DNA of 64,000 bases. It comes from an uncultured Bellilinea sp. (GTDB lineage Bacteria > Chloroflexota > Anaerolineae > Anaerolineales > Anaerolineaceae). How positions within the stretch are numbered: the stretch's first letter is position 1; every line of letters begins with the position of its first letter. A model generated the notes under the pieces. That model saw nothing but the letters and a program-made list of their open reading frames with translations. It was not told the origin of the DNA and did not search any database. The stretch covers positions 124,001 to 188,000 of the forward strand of contig CALHYE010000002.1 of NCBI GenBank assembly GCA_938040735.1, written 5' to 3'. Positions 16,302-25,003 of this stretch are shown here, piece by piece. A program made the translations under genes and the position numbers.

Positions 16302-17399
16302 TTACGGTTCAGCGGGCTGCCAAAAGATTTTGGAGGAAGGGGCATCCGGTAGGCGGTTTGAAAATCCATACCCTTCTCGGAAAGTGAGATAAGTAATTGC
16401 CCCCGGCATAATCCTGAAGCGAGTCTGGTAATCGGCATCGTTGTAAGAAAATTGGAGGGTGTAGTCTCCAGCCGGCAGATCGCTGAGTACCAGATTCTCG
16501 CGGTAGTAATCATCGCTGTTGACGCTTTCGGGGGCATAGGTTCGCACCACCCAGCTGCGTTTGATCTCCTGCGATGAAATCCGCACATCCAGCAAGCGGA
16601 TGAGGGAGCCATCGGTTTTCATCCACCGGCCAACCAATACACCCCATCCCTGCGGCGGGGCAAGCCATAATTCGGGGTTGCGGGATACGTAGTAACTGTT
16701 TCGCTCAAGGCGGACTTCAAAATGGAGATGCGGGCCGGTGGTGAAGCCGGTATTCCCAACGATCCCCAGTTGGTCGCCGGCTTTAACCGTCTGACCGACG
16801 GAAACGTCCACGCGATCCAAATGGGCATAAATGGTATATAACTGACGACGGTCAAAGCCAAAATTGTGGCGGATGGCAACCGCAATCCCGTAGGGATCGT
16901 CGGGAGAATCGGGACCTTTATAGAGACCGATCCCTGCCCAAACAACGGTGCCGTCGGCGGCGGCAATAACTGGTGCGCCGCGTTTGGCGTCTATGTCAAT
17001 ACCGGTGTGGACAATGCTTGTGCCGGGAAAATAATATCCATAACGGTAATCTGCCAGCGGCCAGTTAACCTCGTCGGCTGCAATGGGACGAATGAAGTAA
17101 AAATGATCGTAGGGATTCAGCGCCCACGGAACTTCATAAAGCGGAGGCCGCCAAAGAGATACCGGCGGGTCTGACGGTGTAGGAAAAGTGAACTTCAGCG
17201 GTTCTTCAGTTTCCAGATTCTGCCAAATAATAGGGTCATTTGAAGAGTAGATAGGATCGGCTGAAGGGATGTTGATTGTTTGATCCGCCGGTTCAATGAT
17301 CGCCGATTCGGAAGCATCCGCGGCAGCGCTAATCTGACAAGAGCTAAGGAAAAAGCCGAAAAACAAAGCCGCAAAGCAAACCACACTGGATTTGGTCAT
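16302..17399 (-). CDS. M23 family metallopeptidase lipoprotein (LytM-like)
   Basis: A 365-residue lipoprotein (LSSC, Cys21). The LytM/M23 domain spans about residues 110-235 with intact zinc and catalytic residues: HTGIDID (His131, Asp135), His193 in YAHLD and HLHFEV (His224, His226). A C-terminal beta-rich domain of about 120 residues follows. M23 enzymes cut glycyl or cross-bridge peptide bonds in peptidoglycan, so the protein is probably an active wall hydrolase on the outer face of the membrane. Its ATG overlaps the stop of the upstream PD40 protein gene (ATGA), implying coupled translation. Confidence 0.9.
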   Translation of the reverse strand: MTKSSVVCFAALFFGFFLSSCQISAAADASESAIIEPADQTINIPSADPIYSSNDPIIWQNLETEEPLKFTFPTPSDPPVSLWRPPLYEVPWALNPYDHFYFIRPIAADEVNWPLADYRYGYYFPGTSIVHTGIDIDAKRGAPVIAAADGTVVWAGIGLYKGPDSPDDPYGIAVAIRHNFGFDRRQLYTIYAHLDRVDVSVGQTVKAGDQLGIVGNTGFTTGPHLHFEVRLERNSYYVSRNPELWLAPPQGWGVLVGRWMKTDGSLIRLLDVRISSQEIKRSWVVRTYAPESVNSDDYYRENLVLSDLPAGDYTLQFSYNDADYQTRFRIMPGAITYLTFREGYGFSNRLPDAPSSKIFWQPAEP

Positions 17400-19318
17400 G
17401 GTTGATTGTCCCCGGGCAGTGGTGTCCAGGTCGGGCGGCGGGTCGGCTGACTGGTCGGTGTAGGACTCGGCGGGGAAGTTGCCGTACGGTAAAAACGGAT
17501 TGTAGGTGAAATGGTCGGGGTAAGGGTTAGTGTTGGGATCGAAGTGGGGGTTTGGAGCGCTTCGGGTGGGTAGAACTGCGCCATTGCCGCCGTCCAGTTC
17601 AAGCCATCGGTTTTGACGAGCTGGTTAAAACGGGCTGCCGGATAAAAAGTGCGCCAGTTTTGCAACGCTGGCACCGGCTGCCATCCGAAACGGCCGGCCA
17701 ATTCGGTGAAATCAATCCAGTATCCCTCCGGTATCGGAATGAGAGCCCCACCCTGTTCATAAGCACGCGCATCACCGTTGTAGCGTGCGTCCAGCGACCA
17801 TGGGCGCTCTCGCATTGGCAACCCTTGCGAGCCGTCCTGATAGCGAGCCCGGATAAAGATACGCCAAAAAGTTTGCCCGCCGCGCTCCTCGCGGGTAATT
17901 GTCATCCAGCCAGCCTGAATGGGCAGCGGATTGATCGCAAAGGCTCGGCCGGTCAGCAGCCACTCATCCACACTGCCGGGATGGGGCGGCTCGGTAATGG
18001 GCAAGTAGGCGTTTTCCAAATTACCCAGCACATCCCAGCCGGATTGACGGGCAGCTTCACGCCGAAGAGCAATGAAAGATTCGTCCACGGCATCATGCAG
18101 GAATGGATAGGGGACGTTGACATCGGTTAAAGGGACGATGCCAAACCGATTGGGTGGAGACTGAGGCGCAAGGGTGATTTGAGCAGCGTACAAGGAGGGC
18201 AGCGTTGCCGGACTATCCACCAGATGATGTGGGATTAACTCATTGATTTGCCCGCCTTTCCAATCCATGCCATGGATGGCGGCAGGCATTGCCGAGAAAG
18301 GCAGCGCCAGTTTTTGGGACGAAAGTTCAAAACCTGCCAGGCTATCCTGTAAAAAGTCGGTTTGGCGGACAAGTACGACTTTCCCATCCGGGCTCCAAAT
18401 CGAATTGTGACCCGCCAGTGCCGGTACGGCTGGCTTTTGGGGGGCGCTGCTATCCCAAAGAAAGATAAAATCTGCGGCGTTATTTTGTCCTCCCCACGTC
18501 AAAAAGCGCCCGTCCGGTGACCATCTTGGCGAGCGAGCCGGACTGCCAACCCCCAGGCTGATATTGGTGTAGCGTTCGCCAATTTGATCCAACCGGGCGG
18601 TCCAGACTTCATCCTGTCCATTCCGGTCAGAAACGAAAGCAATTTCCTGACCCAACGGTGACCAGGCAGGGGAATGGTCAGCGCTGGGGGTGTCGGTGAG
18701 CGGAATAGGCGGCTGACTTAGATCAGAAAGAGATTGGATGAAGATGTCCAGATTGCCGTTAGTATAGGTTTCGTAAGCCAGCCACTGGCCGTCGGGAGAC
18801 CAGGTTGGCCAGCCATCGTACTCCGGGGTGTCGGTCACGCGGGTTAAGTTGCCATCCCGCAAGTCCAGGATGTAAATGTCCCAATAGCCGTTGCGGCGAG
18901 ATGCGTAAGCAATTCGATTTCCATCCGGACTGATGGCGGGGTGTAAGTCATCCCAGGGATGGTTCGTCAGACGGGAAAGCGGTAATTGGGTGGGGTGGAA
19001 TGCAAATAAATGGACAAATGGCCCGTCGCTCATCGCAAAGACAATCACTCCATCTGGATTTGAGCCGTTTTGGGGGGCTATCGACTCGCCAAGGGCTACA
19101 TTCATAAGACTGGCTTGGGAGGCGGAATCTGATGGGGCGAGGGTATCAATCGGCAGCGGGGTTGGCAAAATTTCCGGTAAGGTTGGGGTAGGAAGTAGCA
19201 GCCATTGGTCTCTGATGATTGGGATGCCAAACCAGAGAAAAACGATCAATAGAGCAAAGGATAAGGTCAACCAACCTAAAGGTGGTCTTATTTGATTTGC
19301 TTTTGGGGAAGCAGCCAT
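17396..19318 (-). CDS. Membrane-anchored PD40 beta-propeller protein with unknown C-terminal domain
   Basis: A 640-residue protein: one N-terminal membrane helix (about 15-36), a Pro-rich linker, TolB-like PD40 repeats (about 90-350; SPDGNRIAYASRR, SPDGQWLAYET, SPLGQEIAFVSDR, SPDGRFLTW), and a C-terminal domain (about 380-585) not recognised. That domain is rich in Trp and Arg (WDVLGNLENAYLPI, WRTFYPAARFNQLV). A Thr/Pro/Ser tail ends the protein. It is coupled to the M23 peptidase gene and may position or regulate it; this is inferred only from the overlap. A strong promoter lies at 19464-19493, giving a leader of about 139 bases. Confidence 0.83.
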   Translation of the reverse strand: MAASPKANQIRPPLGWLTLSFALLIVFLWFGIPIIRDQWLLLPTPTLPEILPTPLPIDTLAPSDSASQASLMNVALGESIAPQNGSNPDGVIVFAMSDGPFVHLFAFHPTQLPLSRLTNHPWDDLHPAISPDGNRIAYASRRNGYWDIYILDLRDGNLTRVTDTPEYDGWPTWSPDGQWLAYETYTNGNLDIFIQSLSDLSQPPIPLTDTPSADHSPAWSPLGQEIAFVSDRNGQDEVWTARLDQIGERYTNISLGVGSPARSPRWSPDGRFLTWGGQNNAADFIFLWDSSAPQKPAVPALAGHNSIWSPDGKVVLVRQTDFLQDSLAGFELSSQKLALPFSAMPAAIHGMDWKGGQINELIPHHLVDSPATLPSLYAAQITLAPQSPPNRFGIVPLTDVNVPYPFLHDAVDESFIALRREAARQSGWDVLGNLENAYLPITEPPHPGSVDEWLLTGRAFAINPLPIQAGWMTITREERGGQTFWRIFIRARYQDGSQGLPMRERPWSLDARYNGDARAYEQGGALIPIPEGYWIDFTELAGRFGWQPVPALQNWRTFYPAARFNQLVKTDGLNWTAAMAQFYPPEALQTPTSIPTLTLTPTISPTIRFYRTATSPPSPTPTSQPTRRPTWTPLPGDNQP

Positions 19319-19463
19319 CTATCGCTCAACGGTCAATCAAGAGGCAATGTCAGGAAGAAAACACGTGACCATGGAAAATTAGCGATTGAATATGAAGAGT
19401 GATTTTGAAAGGAGACGGTTTTCTTCAAGTCCGGGCGAGTGTAAATTCACTTGACTCTTACTT

Positions 19464-19493
19464 ATTGTAGCATTCAAAAAATTGAACGGTCAA
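19464..19493 (-). promoter_or_regulatory. Promoter of the PD40-M23 operon
   Basis: On the minus strand TTGACC (19493-19488), an 18-base spacer and TACAAT (19469-19464), with TGC before the -10 as an extended element. Start near 19457. Nothing else was recognised in the rest of 19319-19535. Confidence 0.68.
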
Positions 19494-19535
19494 CAAAACC
19501 GCCTTTCAATTCGGTCGGCTTATCAATATTGTTAA

Positions 19536-21332
19536 CTAATTCGGTGCTTCATCCTCAAAACGCAGACTGTAAAGGTTGCAGTAGATTCCTCTTTTTTGCA
19601 TCAATTCGGTGTGGGTACCGTCCTCAATGATTTGTCCGTTTTCGATGACCAAGATTCGATCTGCATTCGTGATGGTGGAGAGACGGTGAGCGATGATCAG
19701 GGAAGTGCGTCCGTTCAGTAAACGGCTAAGGGCAGCCTGAATCATGCGTTCAGTTTGAGTATCCACGCTGGAGGTGGCCTCATCCAGGATAAGGATACGC
19801 GGATCAGCCAGTAAGGCTCGGGCAAATGAGATCAACTGGCGTTGACCGACCGATAAGATGGCTCCCCCTTCTTCGACGGGGGTGTTGTACCCTTGCGGTA
19901 ATTGACGGATAAATTCGTCTGCTCCAACGGCTTTGGCGGCGTTTTCAACTTCCTCATCGCTGGCGTTTAATCTGCCAAAGCGGATGTTTTCACGCACTGT
20001 ACCCGAAAATAAGAAGGGGTCTTGAAGGACAATCCCAAATTGGCGGCGTAAACTTTGCTGAGTCACCTCCCGGAGGTCGTATCCGTCAATTCTCACAACC
20101 CCTTCGGTTGGATCGTGAAACCGCGCGACCAGCTTGATTAACGTGGATTTTCCAGCGCCGGTTTTACCAACCAGCGCCACCGTTTGACCGGCCGGAATGA
20201 CTAAGTCAATATGACGTAAAACAGGGGCAGGGTCGTCCGAATAATGAAAACTGACATTTTGGAAGCGGATTTCACCCCGAATGGTGGGCATTTCGATGGC
20301 ATCCGGCGTGTCCCGAACCTCAATGGAGCTGTTCAAAAGGTTGAGAATACGCTCACCGCTGGCCATGGTAGATTGAAACGAGTCAAAGCGGCGGCTCAGG
20401 TCACGGATTGGATCGAAAAAGCGGTTGATGTACAAAACAAACGCAATCAGGGTCCCGGGTGAAATCTGCTCTCCAAGAACGGCGCTGCCACCCAGCCAGA
20501 CAACCAGCGCCATGGCCGTTATGCCAAGAAAATCAACGCCCGGAAAGAAAAACGCAGCCAAACGGGCGGCTTTGAGGTTGACATCCAGGTTGTTCCGATT
20601 GACCACTTCTCGAAAATAGGCGTAATTTCGATCTTCGCGTGAGAAAGCCTGAACTACCCGCAGTCCGTTGATATTTTCAGCAAGGACGGAATTAACCCAA
20701 CTGATCGCCTTGCGGGTTTCCCGATAGTACTCCCGGGCGCGATTGCGGAACAGACGGGTAATGAAAATAATCAGTGGGATTACACTGAAAGTCAGCAAAG
20801 ATAGACGCGGGTTCATCCTCACCATGGTGAAAACGATGCCGATCAAAACGAATAAATCGCGCGCGATGGCGAGCATGGCCCAGGTAATGAATTCCCGTAA
20901 GACGCTAACATCATTGATGACCCGAACAATAATTCGTCCAACGGAATAATGAGAGAAAAAACTGAGGGAGAGACGCTGGAGATGATGGAATAATTGGGAG
21001 CGGATGTCATAAATGATGGATTGTCCAACGCGGGACATAATGAAAACCCGTCCATAAATTGCCGACCATTGTAAAATAGCAATGGTCAGATAGATCAGAA
21101 CAAGATTACGGAGGGTGGGAAGCGAGCCGGCTTCTATGCCTTCATCCACCGCCAGTTTTACCAGATACGGACCGGCAACCGAAGCGGCAGAGGTGATCGC
21201 CATGAGAAATAGGGAAAACAGCAGGGGTCTCCAATACGGCTTGACAAAAGTCACCAAACCGCGGACAACTTGCGGGTCATATCCCTTAAACTGGACATCC
21301 TCATGAATCGCAGATGGGGCTGATACTGCCAT
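19536..21332 (-). CDS. ABC exporter half, consensus-site subunit
   Basis: A 598-residue type IV ABC exporter half-transporter: six transmembrane helices (about 30-330) and a nucleotide-binding domain. Walker A is GKTGAGKST (about 390), Walker B ILDEATSSVD keeps the catalytic Glu, and the switch His is present (IIAHRLST). The signature motif is LSVGQ (about 494) instead of LSGGQ. The neighbouring half has the complementary changes, so the two should form one heterodimer with one active and one degenerate ATP site, as in TM287/288 and BmrCD. Substrate is unknown; multidrug or lipid export is typical. It lies eight bases after the partner gene. Confidence 0.93.
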   Translation of the reverse strand: MAVSAPSAIHEDVQFKGYDPQVVRGLVTFVKPYWRPLLFSLFLMAITSAASVAGPYLVKLAVDEGIEAGSLPTLRNLVLIYLTIAILQWSAIYGRVFIMSRVGQSIIYDIRSQLFHHLQRLSLSFFSHYSVGRIIVRVINDVSVLREFITWAMLAIARDLFVLIGIVFTMVRMNPRLSLLTFSVIPLIIFITRLFRNRAREYYRETRKAISWVNSVLAENINGLRVVQAFSREDRNYAYFREVVNRNNLDVNLKAARLAAFFFPGVDFLGITAMALVVWLGGSAVLGEQISPGTLIAFVLYINRFFDPIRDLSRRFDSFQSTMASGERILNLLNSSIEVRDTPDAIEMPTIRGEIRFQNVSFHYSDDPAPVLRHIDLVIPAGQTVALVGKTGAGKSTLIKLVARFHDPTEGVVRIDGYDLREVTQQSLRRQFGIVLQDPFLFSGTVRENIRFGRLNASDEEVENAAKAVGADEFIRQLPQGYNTPVEEGGAILSVGQRQLISFARALLADPRILILDEATSSVDTQTERMIQAALSRLLNGRTSLIIAHRLSTITNADRILVIENGQIIEDGTHTELMQKRGIYCNLYSLRFEDEAPN

Positions 21333-21340
21333 AATTCCCC

Positions 21341-23149
21341 TTACTCCATCGAATTCCTGGAACGAAAGTTTATTTTGGAAAGTTCAGTCGGTTGAAGAAC
21401 GGGCTCTCCTTCCGGTTCCTCCTGATTTTTTAATTGAAGGTCGTAAATTTGACGATAAAGACCGTTCAGGCTCAGTAACTGGCGATGCGTACCTTGTTCA
21501 ACAATGCGCCCCTGATCCATCACCAATATTAAGTCGGCTTTTTTGACCGTGGATAATCTTTGGGCGATGATCAGGGTTGTGCGTCCCTCCATCAAGGTCG
21601 AGAGGGCTTTTTGGATCAAATACTCGGTTTGGGTATCTACACTGGATGTAGAGTCATCCAAAATCAAGATGCGCGGGTTCATTAAGAGGGCTCGGCCAAT
21701 CGCAATTCGCTGGCGCTGACCACCCGAAAGGGTCACCCCTCTTTCGCCAACCACTGTATCGTATCCTTGGGGTAATTCCATGATAAATTCATGGGCTTGA
21801 GCGGCTTTGGCTGCGGCGATAATTTCTTCTTCGCCGGCATCCGGGCATCCATAGGCTAGATTTTCCCGAATGGTGGTTGAAAAGAGGAGGGATGTTTGTA
21901 AAACGATACCGATTTGTCGGCGCAATGAGGTCAAATCCATCTGGCGGACATCCATGCCGTCAATTTTTACTGCACCTTCGCTCACATCGTAAAAGCGCGG
22001 AATCAGGTTTACCAGAGTGGTTTTGCCAGAACCGGTAGCGCCGATGATGGCTACCCGCTGGTTGGGTTCAATTTTTAGGTTAATATCGCTGAGGATAGGT
22101 CTCTCGTTGTGGGTGTATCGAAAAGAAACCCGCTCAAATTGAATTTCACCGCGAAAGACCGGACAATAGACCGGATTGGAAGGGGATTGGATAGCCGGTT
22201 CGGTTTCGAGAATCTCAAAGGTGCGTTGTAAACCGGCGTAGGCTTCGCCGGCAGCATTGACCAGCCAAGCCAATTGTTGAGCGGGATTAGCGAGCAGAAG
22301 CATGTAACTGTTGAAGGCAACCAGTTCTCCAACGGTAATTTCACCGCGGATTGCCATTTGACCGCCAAACCACAAAATCAAGATGGTGCCGAGGGTGACC
22401 AGAAAAATGGTTGAGGGCATCACTTTTGCCCACTCGCGGACAACCGTGATCTGCCGATCGAAAAGTTTACGGTTGGTTTGGTCAAAGCGTTCGGTCTCGT
22501 ACTTTTCCTGCGCAAAGGCGCGCACTACCTGAATGCCGACCACGTTTTCCTGCAAAATTGAGGAAAGTTCACCCAGCGTATTGTCCACAGCCAGAAACAA
22601 TCTCCCCACTCGTTTGCCAAAATCTGTCGTTAAAAACACCATCGGAACGAGGGGTGAAATGGCGATAGCCGCCAATACAGGATGACGACTAAACAATAAG
22701 ACGCCAATTCCAAAAAGCAGGATCACGATCCGAGCCAGTTCAACCAGACCATGTCCGGCAAAATTTTGGAGGGAGCGGACATCTTCAATCACCCGGCTGA
22801 TGAGCTGACCAGTTGGCATATGATCGTGATATTGAAAGGACAAGCGTTGAATATGGTCATAAAGACGGTTGCGCAAGTCGTAAGCCACGTGGTGGGCGAT
22901 CCACTCGGTCAGGTACTGTTCCCGATAACTGACGAGCGCCTTGATCACTCCCAATCCCAGAATCAGCCCAGCTGCCATGATGAGAAAGCGGTGATCACCC
23001 CCTTTCAAGCCAACGTCAATGACTTGCCGCATGATCGCGGGAAAAGACATTTCAATCAGGGTGAGAATGAGCAGGAAAACACTGGCAAGCACGACTTGAC
23101 GAAAATACGGCTTGACCAGTGTTTTCAAATTGAGAAGATGTCTCTTCAT
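21341..23149 (-). CDS. ABC exporter half, degenerate-site subunit
   Basis: A 602-residue half-transporter with six transmembrane helices and a nucleotide-binding domain. Walker A (GATGSGKTT) and the signature LSGGQRQ are canonical. Walker B ends LILDDSTSSVD, so the catalytic Glu is Asp499, and the switch His is Gln530 (IIAQRLST). These changes mark the degenerate site of heterodimeric exporters. It is the first gene of the pair; a palindrome overlapping a -10-like sequence lies 33-52 bases upstream of its ATG. There is no strong Shine-Dalgarno next to the ATG. Confidence 0.93.
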   Translation of the reverse strand: MKRHLLNLKTLVKPYFRQVVLASVFLLILTLIEMSFPAIMRQVIDVGLKGGDHRFLIMAAGLILGLGVIKALVSYREQYLTEWIAHHVAYDLRNRLYDHIQRLSFQYHDHMPTGQLISRVIEDVRSLQNFAGHGLVELARIVILLFGIGVLLFSRHPVLAAIAISPLVPMVFLTTDFGKRVGRLFLAVDNTLGELSSILQENVVGIQVVRAFAQEKYETERFDQTNRKLFDRQITVVREWAKVMPSTIFLVTLGTILILWFGGQMAIRGEITVGELVAFNSYMLLLANPAQQLAWLVNAAGEAYAGLQRTFEILETEPAIQSPSNPVYCPVFRGEIQFERVSFRYTHNERPILSDINLKIEPNQRVAIIGATGSGKTTLVNLIPRFYDVSEGAVKIDGMDVRQMDLTSLRRQIGIVLQTSLLFSTTIRENLAYGCPDAGEEEIIAAAKAAQAHEFIMELPQGYDTVVGERGVTLSGGQRQRIAIGRALLMNPRILILDDSTSSVDTQTEYLIQKALSTLMEGRTTLIIAQRLSTVKKADLILVMDQGRIVEQGTHRQLLSLNGLYRQIYDLQLKNQEEPEGEPVLQPTELSKINFRSRNSME

Positions 23150-23181
23150 TGCTTACTTCGATTTAGCCAACTCCTCATCCG

Positions 23182-23213
23182 GGAAATTTTATAAAATTTC
23201 CGTGCTTTTACAA
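23182..23213 (-). promoter_or_regulatory. Palindrome overlapping the probable exporter promoter
   Basis: Positions 23182-23201 form a perfect 20-base inverted repeat (GGAAATTTTA and its complement). On the minus strand TTGTAA (23213-23208), a 16-base spacer and TAAAAT (23191-23186) can be drawn through it. An operator over a promoter -10 would suit a repressor of the exporter, but a hairpin role cannot be excluded. Confidence 0.5.
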
Positions 23214-23552
23214 TGTGAAAAAGATCTGGTCTTTGAAAACCACACCGATTTCATCGTACCGAATGGCAGCGTACAGGGTAAATTGTTGCGGTTGCGGCGA
23301 AAGCTGGCGCAGGTGCATCGTGATGACCAAATCGAAATCAATGTTTTCCACAATGTAAGCGCTGGCAAGCGCCCGTCCGTTTGCATCTCGAATTTCAAAT
23401 TCAAGATTGGGGGGTTTTTGAAACGGTGTAATCCGGGCGTGAACCCGTATTCGCTGGCGGTCTTCCCATGGCTCTACAAGTAAATTCACAAACCCCACCT
23501 TTTCAGGCGGAACGGCATCTGGATGCAGTTGTAATGGATGAAAACGCTTCAT
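23208..23552 (-). CDS. Small conserved-looking protein of unknown function
   Basis: A 114-residue protein, not recognised. It has no signal peptide or membrane helix. The pattern of alternating hydrophobic residues (FVNLLVEPWEDRQRIRVHAR, FDLVITMHLR, FTLYAAIRY) suggests one beta-sandwich domain. The ATG directly follows the stop of the DUF1015 gene, so it is very likely co-transcribed and translationally coupled. It may act with DUF1015, but nothing in the sequence tells how. Confidence 0.65.
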   Translation of the reverse strand: MKRFHPLQLHPDAVPPEKVGFVNLLVEPWEDRQRIRVHARITPFQKPPNLEFEIRDANGRALASAYIVENIDFDLVITMHLRQLSPQPQQFTLYAAIRYDEIGVVFKDQIFFTL

Positions 23553-24872
23553 TTAGATTATTTTACGAGCTTCCATGTAAAACCGTTTTTCGACAGCTTC
23601 TCCCATAGAAAAGGTCTTGCGAGGGAGAACGCCATCCAAAATCACAGTTCGGAATAATTCGTTCTTGTCCATGGCCGGTAAATAAAAACCACAGTTTCCT
23701 TCCTGTTTGGAGAGATGGTACAGGGCGTCATCGCCGTGGACGTAATCAATTTTATCAGCGCCGCCTTGTTTCAACCAATCGTCCAGGAAGGTCTGCAAAC
23801 TTCCCACAACTAAATTCGAGGTTGGTTTGTAAATGGTGGCAGCAGCGTATCCTTCTGGGGTCACTATACCGAAGGTCTGGCTTTTACCGACTTGCTCTTT
23901 GACAATATTTTCCATCGCGTTGGCGTTGGAGCATTCGGTAAGGGTGACGGCTTCTTCACCAAAAAAGCGTTGGAGTGCGTTGAGGGTCGGTTGCTTAACT
24001 CCAAAAAGGACACGGTGGATGGGTTCAAAGACCAAACCCGGATCATGGAGGTTTTCAATTTCCACCAAGGCATAGCGGGCCGGATGATACATTCCAACGC
24101 AGGGCTTTAATTTTTCCCAACAGGCTTTGGCGGTAGCCAGGGAATGATTGCCGTCACCCACAGCAAAGAGCAAAACACCTTTTTCTGAGCCAACTCCGTA
24201 TTTGGGGTAAAAGACTTCCGGTGAAGCCAGTCGTTCTAAGGCTTGAATGATTTGTTTTTCCAATTCCAAATCGGCAACGAGAGCGCCTTTGAGGTGACCG
24301 CTGCCCTGCATAAGGTCAAAATCGTAGAGGGGAATCAGCGCATCGCTGCGCTGTCCAACCGGTTCAATGACGGTTTGCTGCGGGTCATCAATCAGCACGA
24401 GAATGTGGGGCAGTTCAATAACGGCTCCTTCCCGAATTCGCATGCGGGGAGGAATGCGCTCGACGATAGTACCTTCGGTGGCGCGGATGAGAGTTTGTGA
24501 GCCGGGCGAGTAATCGTATTTTTCCAGATCGAGCGCCAGAATCAGACCACGCCGGGTTTTACCATTGACCGTCCGTTCCACATAAATTAATCCGCTGTGG
24601 ACCTCAAAAATACCGTTGTCTAAATACTGGCGCATGGTTTTCTGGGCGTTTTGGATGCGTTCCAATTCCTCTGATTTGCCCAAATAAACCTCCGGCAGAA
24701 TCAGGTTTAAGGTTGATGGCGCTTCTCCAACTTCTCTGGCTACTTGTTCCCAATATTCGGGTTGAGAAGTAAACTGATCGCAGGCAATTGTTGCCCATTT
24801 GCGAAAATCAATCCCTTTTTTGGGGAGTAATACGTCGGCAACCTGTACGCCAATATCCGAATATATTCGCAT
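23553..24872 (-). CDS. DUF1015 family protein
   Basis: A 439-residue cytoplasmic protein of the DUF1015 family, whose function is unsettled. Recognisable parts are the N-terminal VLLPKKGIDFRKWATIACDQ, the central AVGDGNHSLATAKACWEKLK (about residues 233-252) and the C-terminal IDYVHGDDALYHL. The DGNHSLA core recalls the DGHHR motif of ParB-like folds, which is only suggestive. The ATG at 24872 was chosen over one at 24923 because TGAGG precedes it and the longer start lies inside the degV terminator hairpin. The gene follows degV and precedes the small unknown gene without a gap. Confidence 0.85.
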   Translation of the reverse strand: MRIYSDIGVQVADVLLPKKGIDFRKWATIACDQFTSQPEYWEQVAREVGEAPSTLNLILPEVYLGKSEELERIQNAQKTMRQYLDNGIFEVHSGLIYVERTVNGKTRRGLILALDLEKYDYSPGSQTLIRATEGTIVERIPPRMRIREGAVIELPHILVLIDDPQQTVIEPVGQRSDALIPLYDFDLMQGSGHLKGALVADLELEKQIIQALERLASPEVFYPKYGVGSEKGVLLFAVGDGNHSLATAKACWEKLKPCVGMYHPARYALVEIENLHDPGLVFEPIHRVLFGVKQPTLNALQRFFGEEAVTLTECSNANAMENIVKEQVGKSQTFGIVTPEGYAAATIYKPTSNLVVGSLQTFLDDWLKQGGADKIDYVHGDDALYHLSKQEGNCGFYLPAMDKNELFRTVILDGVLPRKTFSMGEAVEKRFYMEARKII

Positions 24873-24894
24873 TGTGCTAACCTCAGGGTGAGAT

Positions 24895-24940
24895 GCAGGG
24901 AAAAAGAAAACGGTCTTTTTCATTTTACCAAAGACCGTTT
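24895..24940 (-). terminator. Intrinsic terminator after degV
   Basis: A perfect 11-bp stem (24908-24918 with 24930-24940, AAACGGTCTTT and its complement) and an 11-base loop. Read on the minus strand the stem is followed by TTCTTTTTCCC. It lies 63 bases after the degV stop. Confidence 0.82.
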
Positions 24941-25003
24941 AATAATAAAGAGGTATGGAAACGGAAAGGAAATCTGTCAATCAATATCAGGAAGAATGAC
25001 CAG

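Noticed and set aside
17552-18130. A 192-codon plus-strand open frame inside the PD40 protein gene
   Set aside because: It lies antisense to a gene with clear PD40 repeats and shows no domain pattern of its own.
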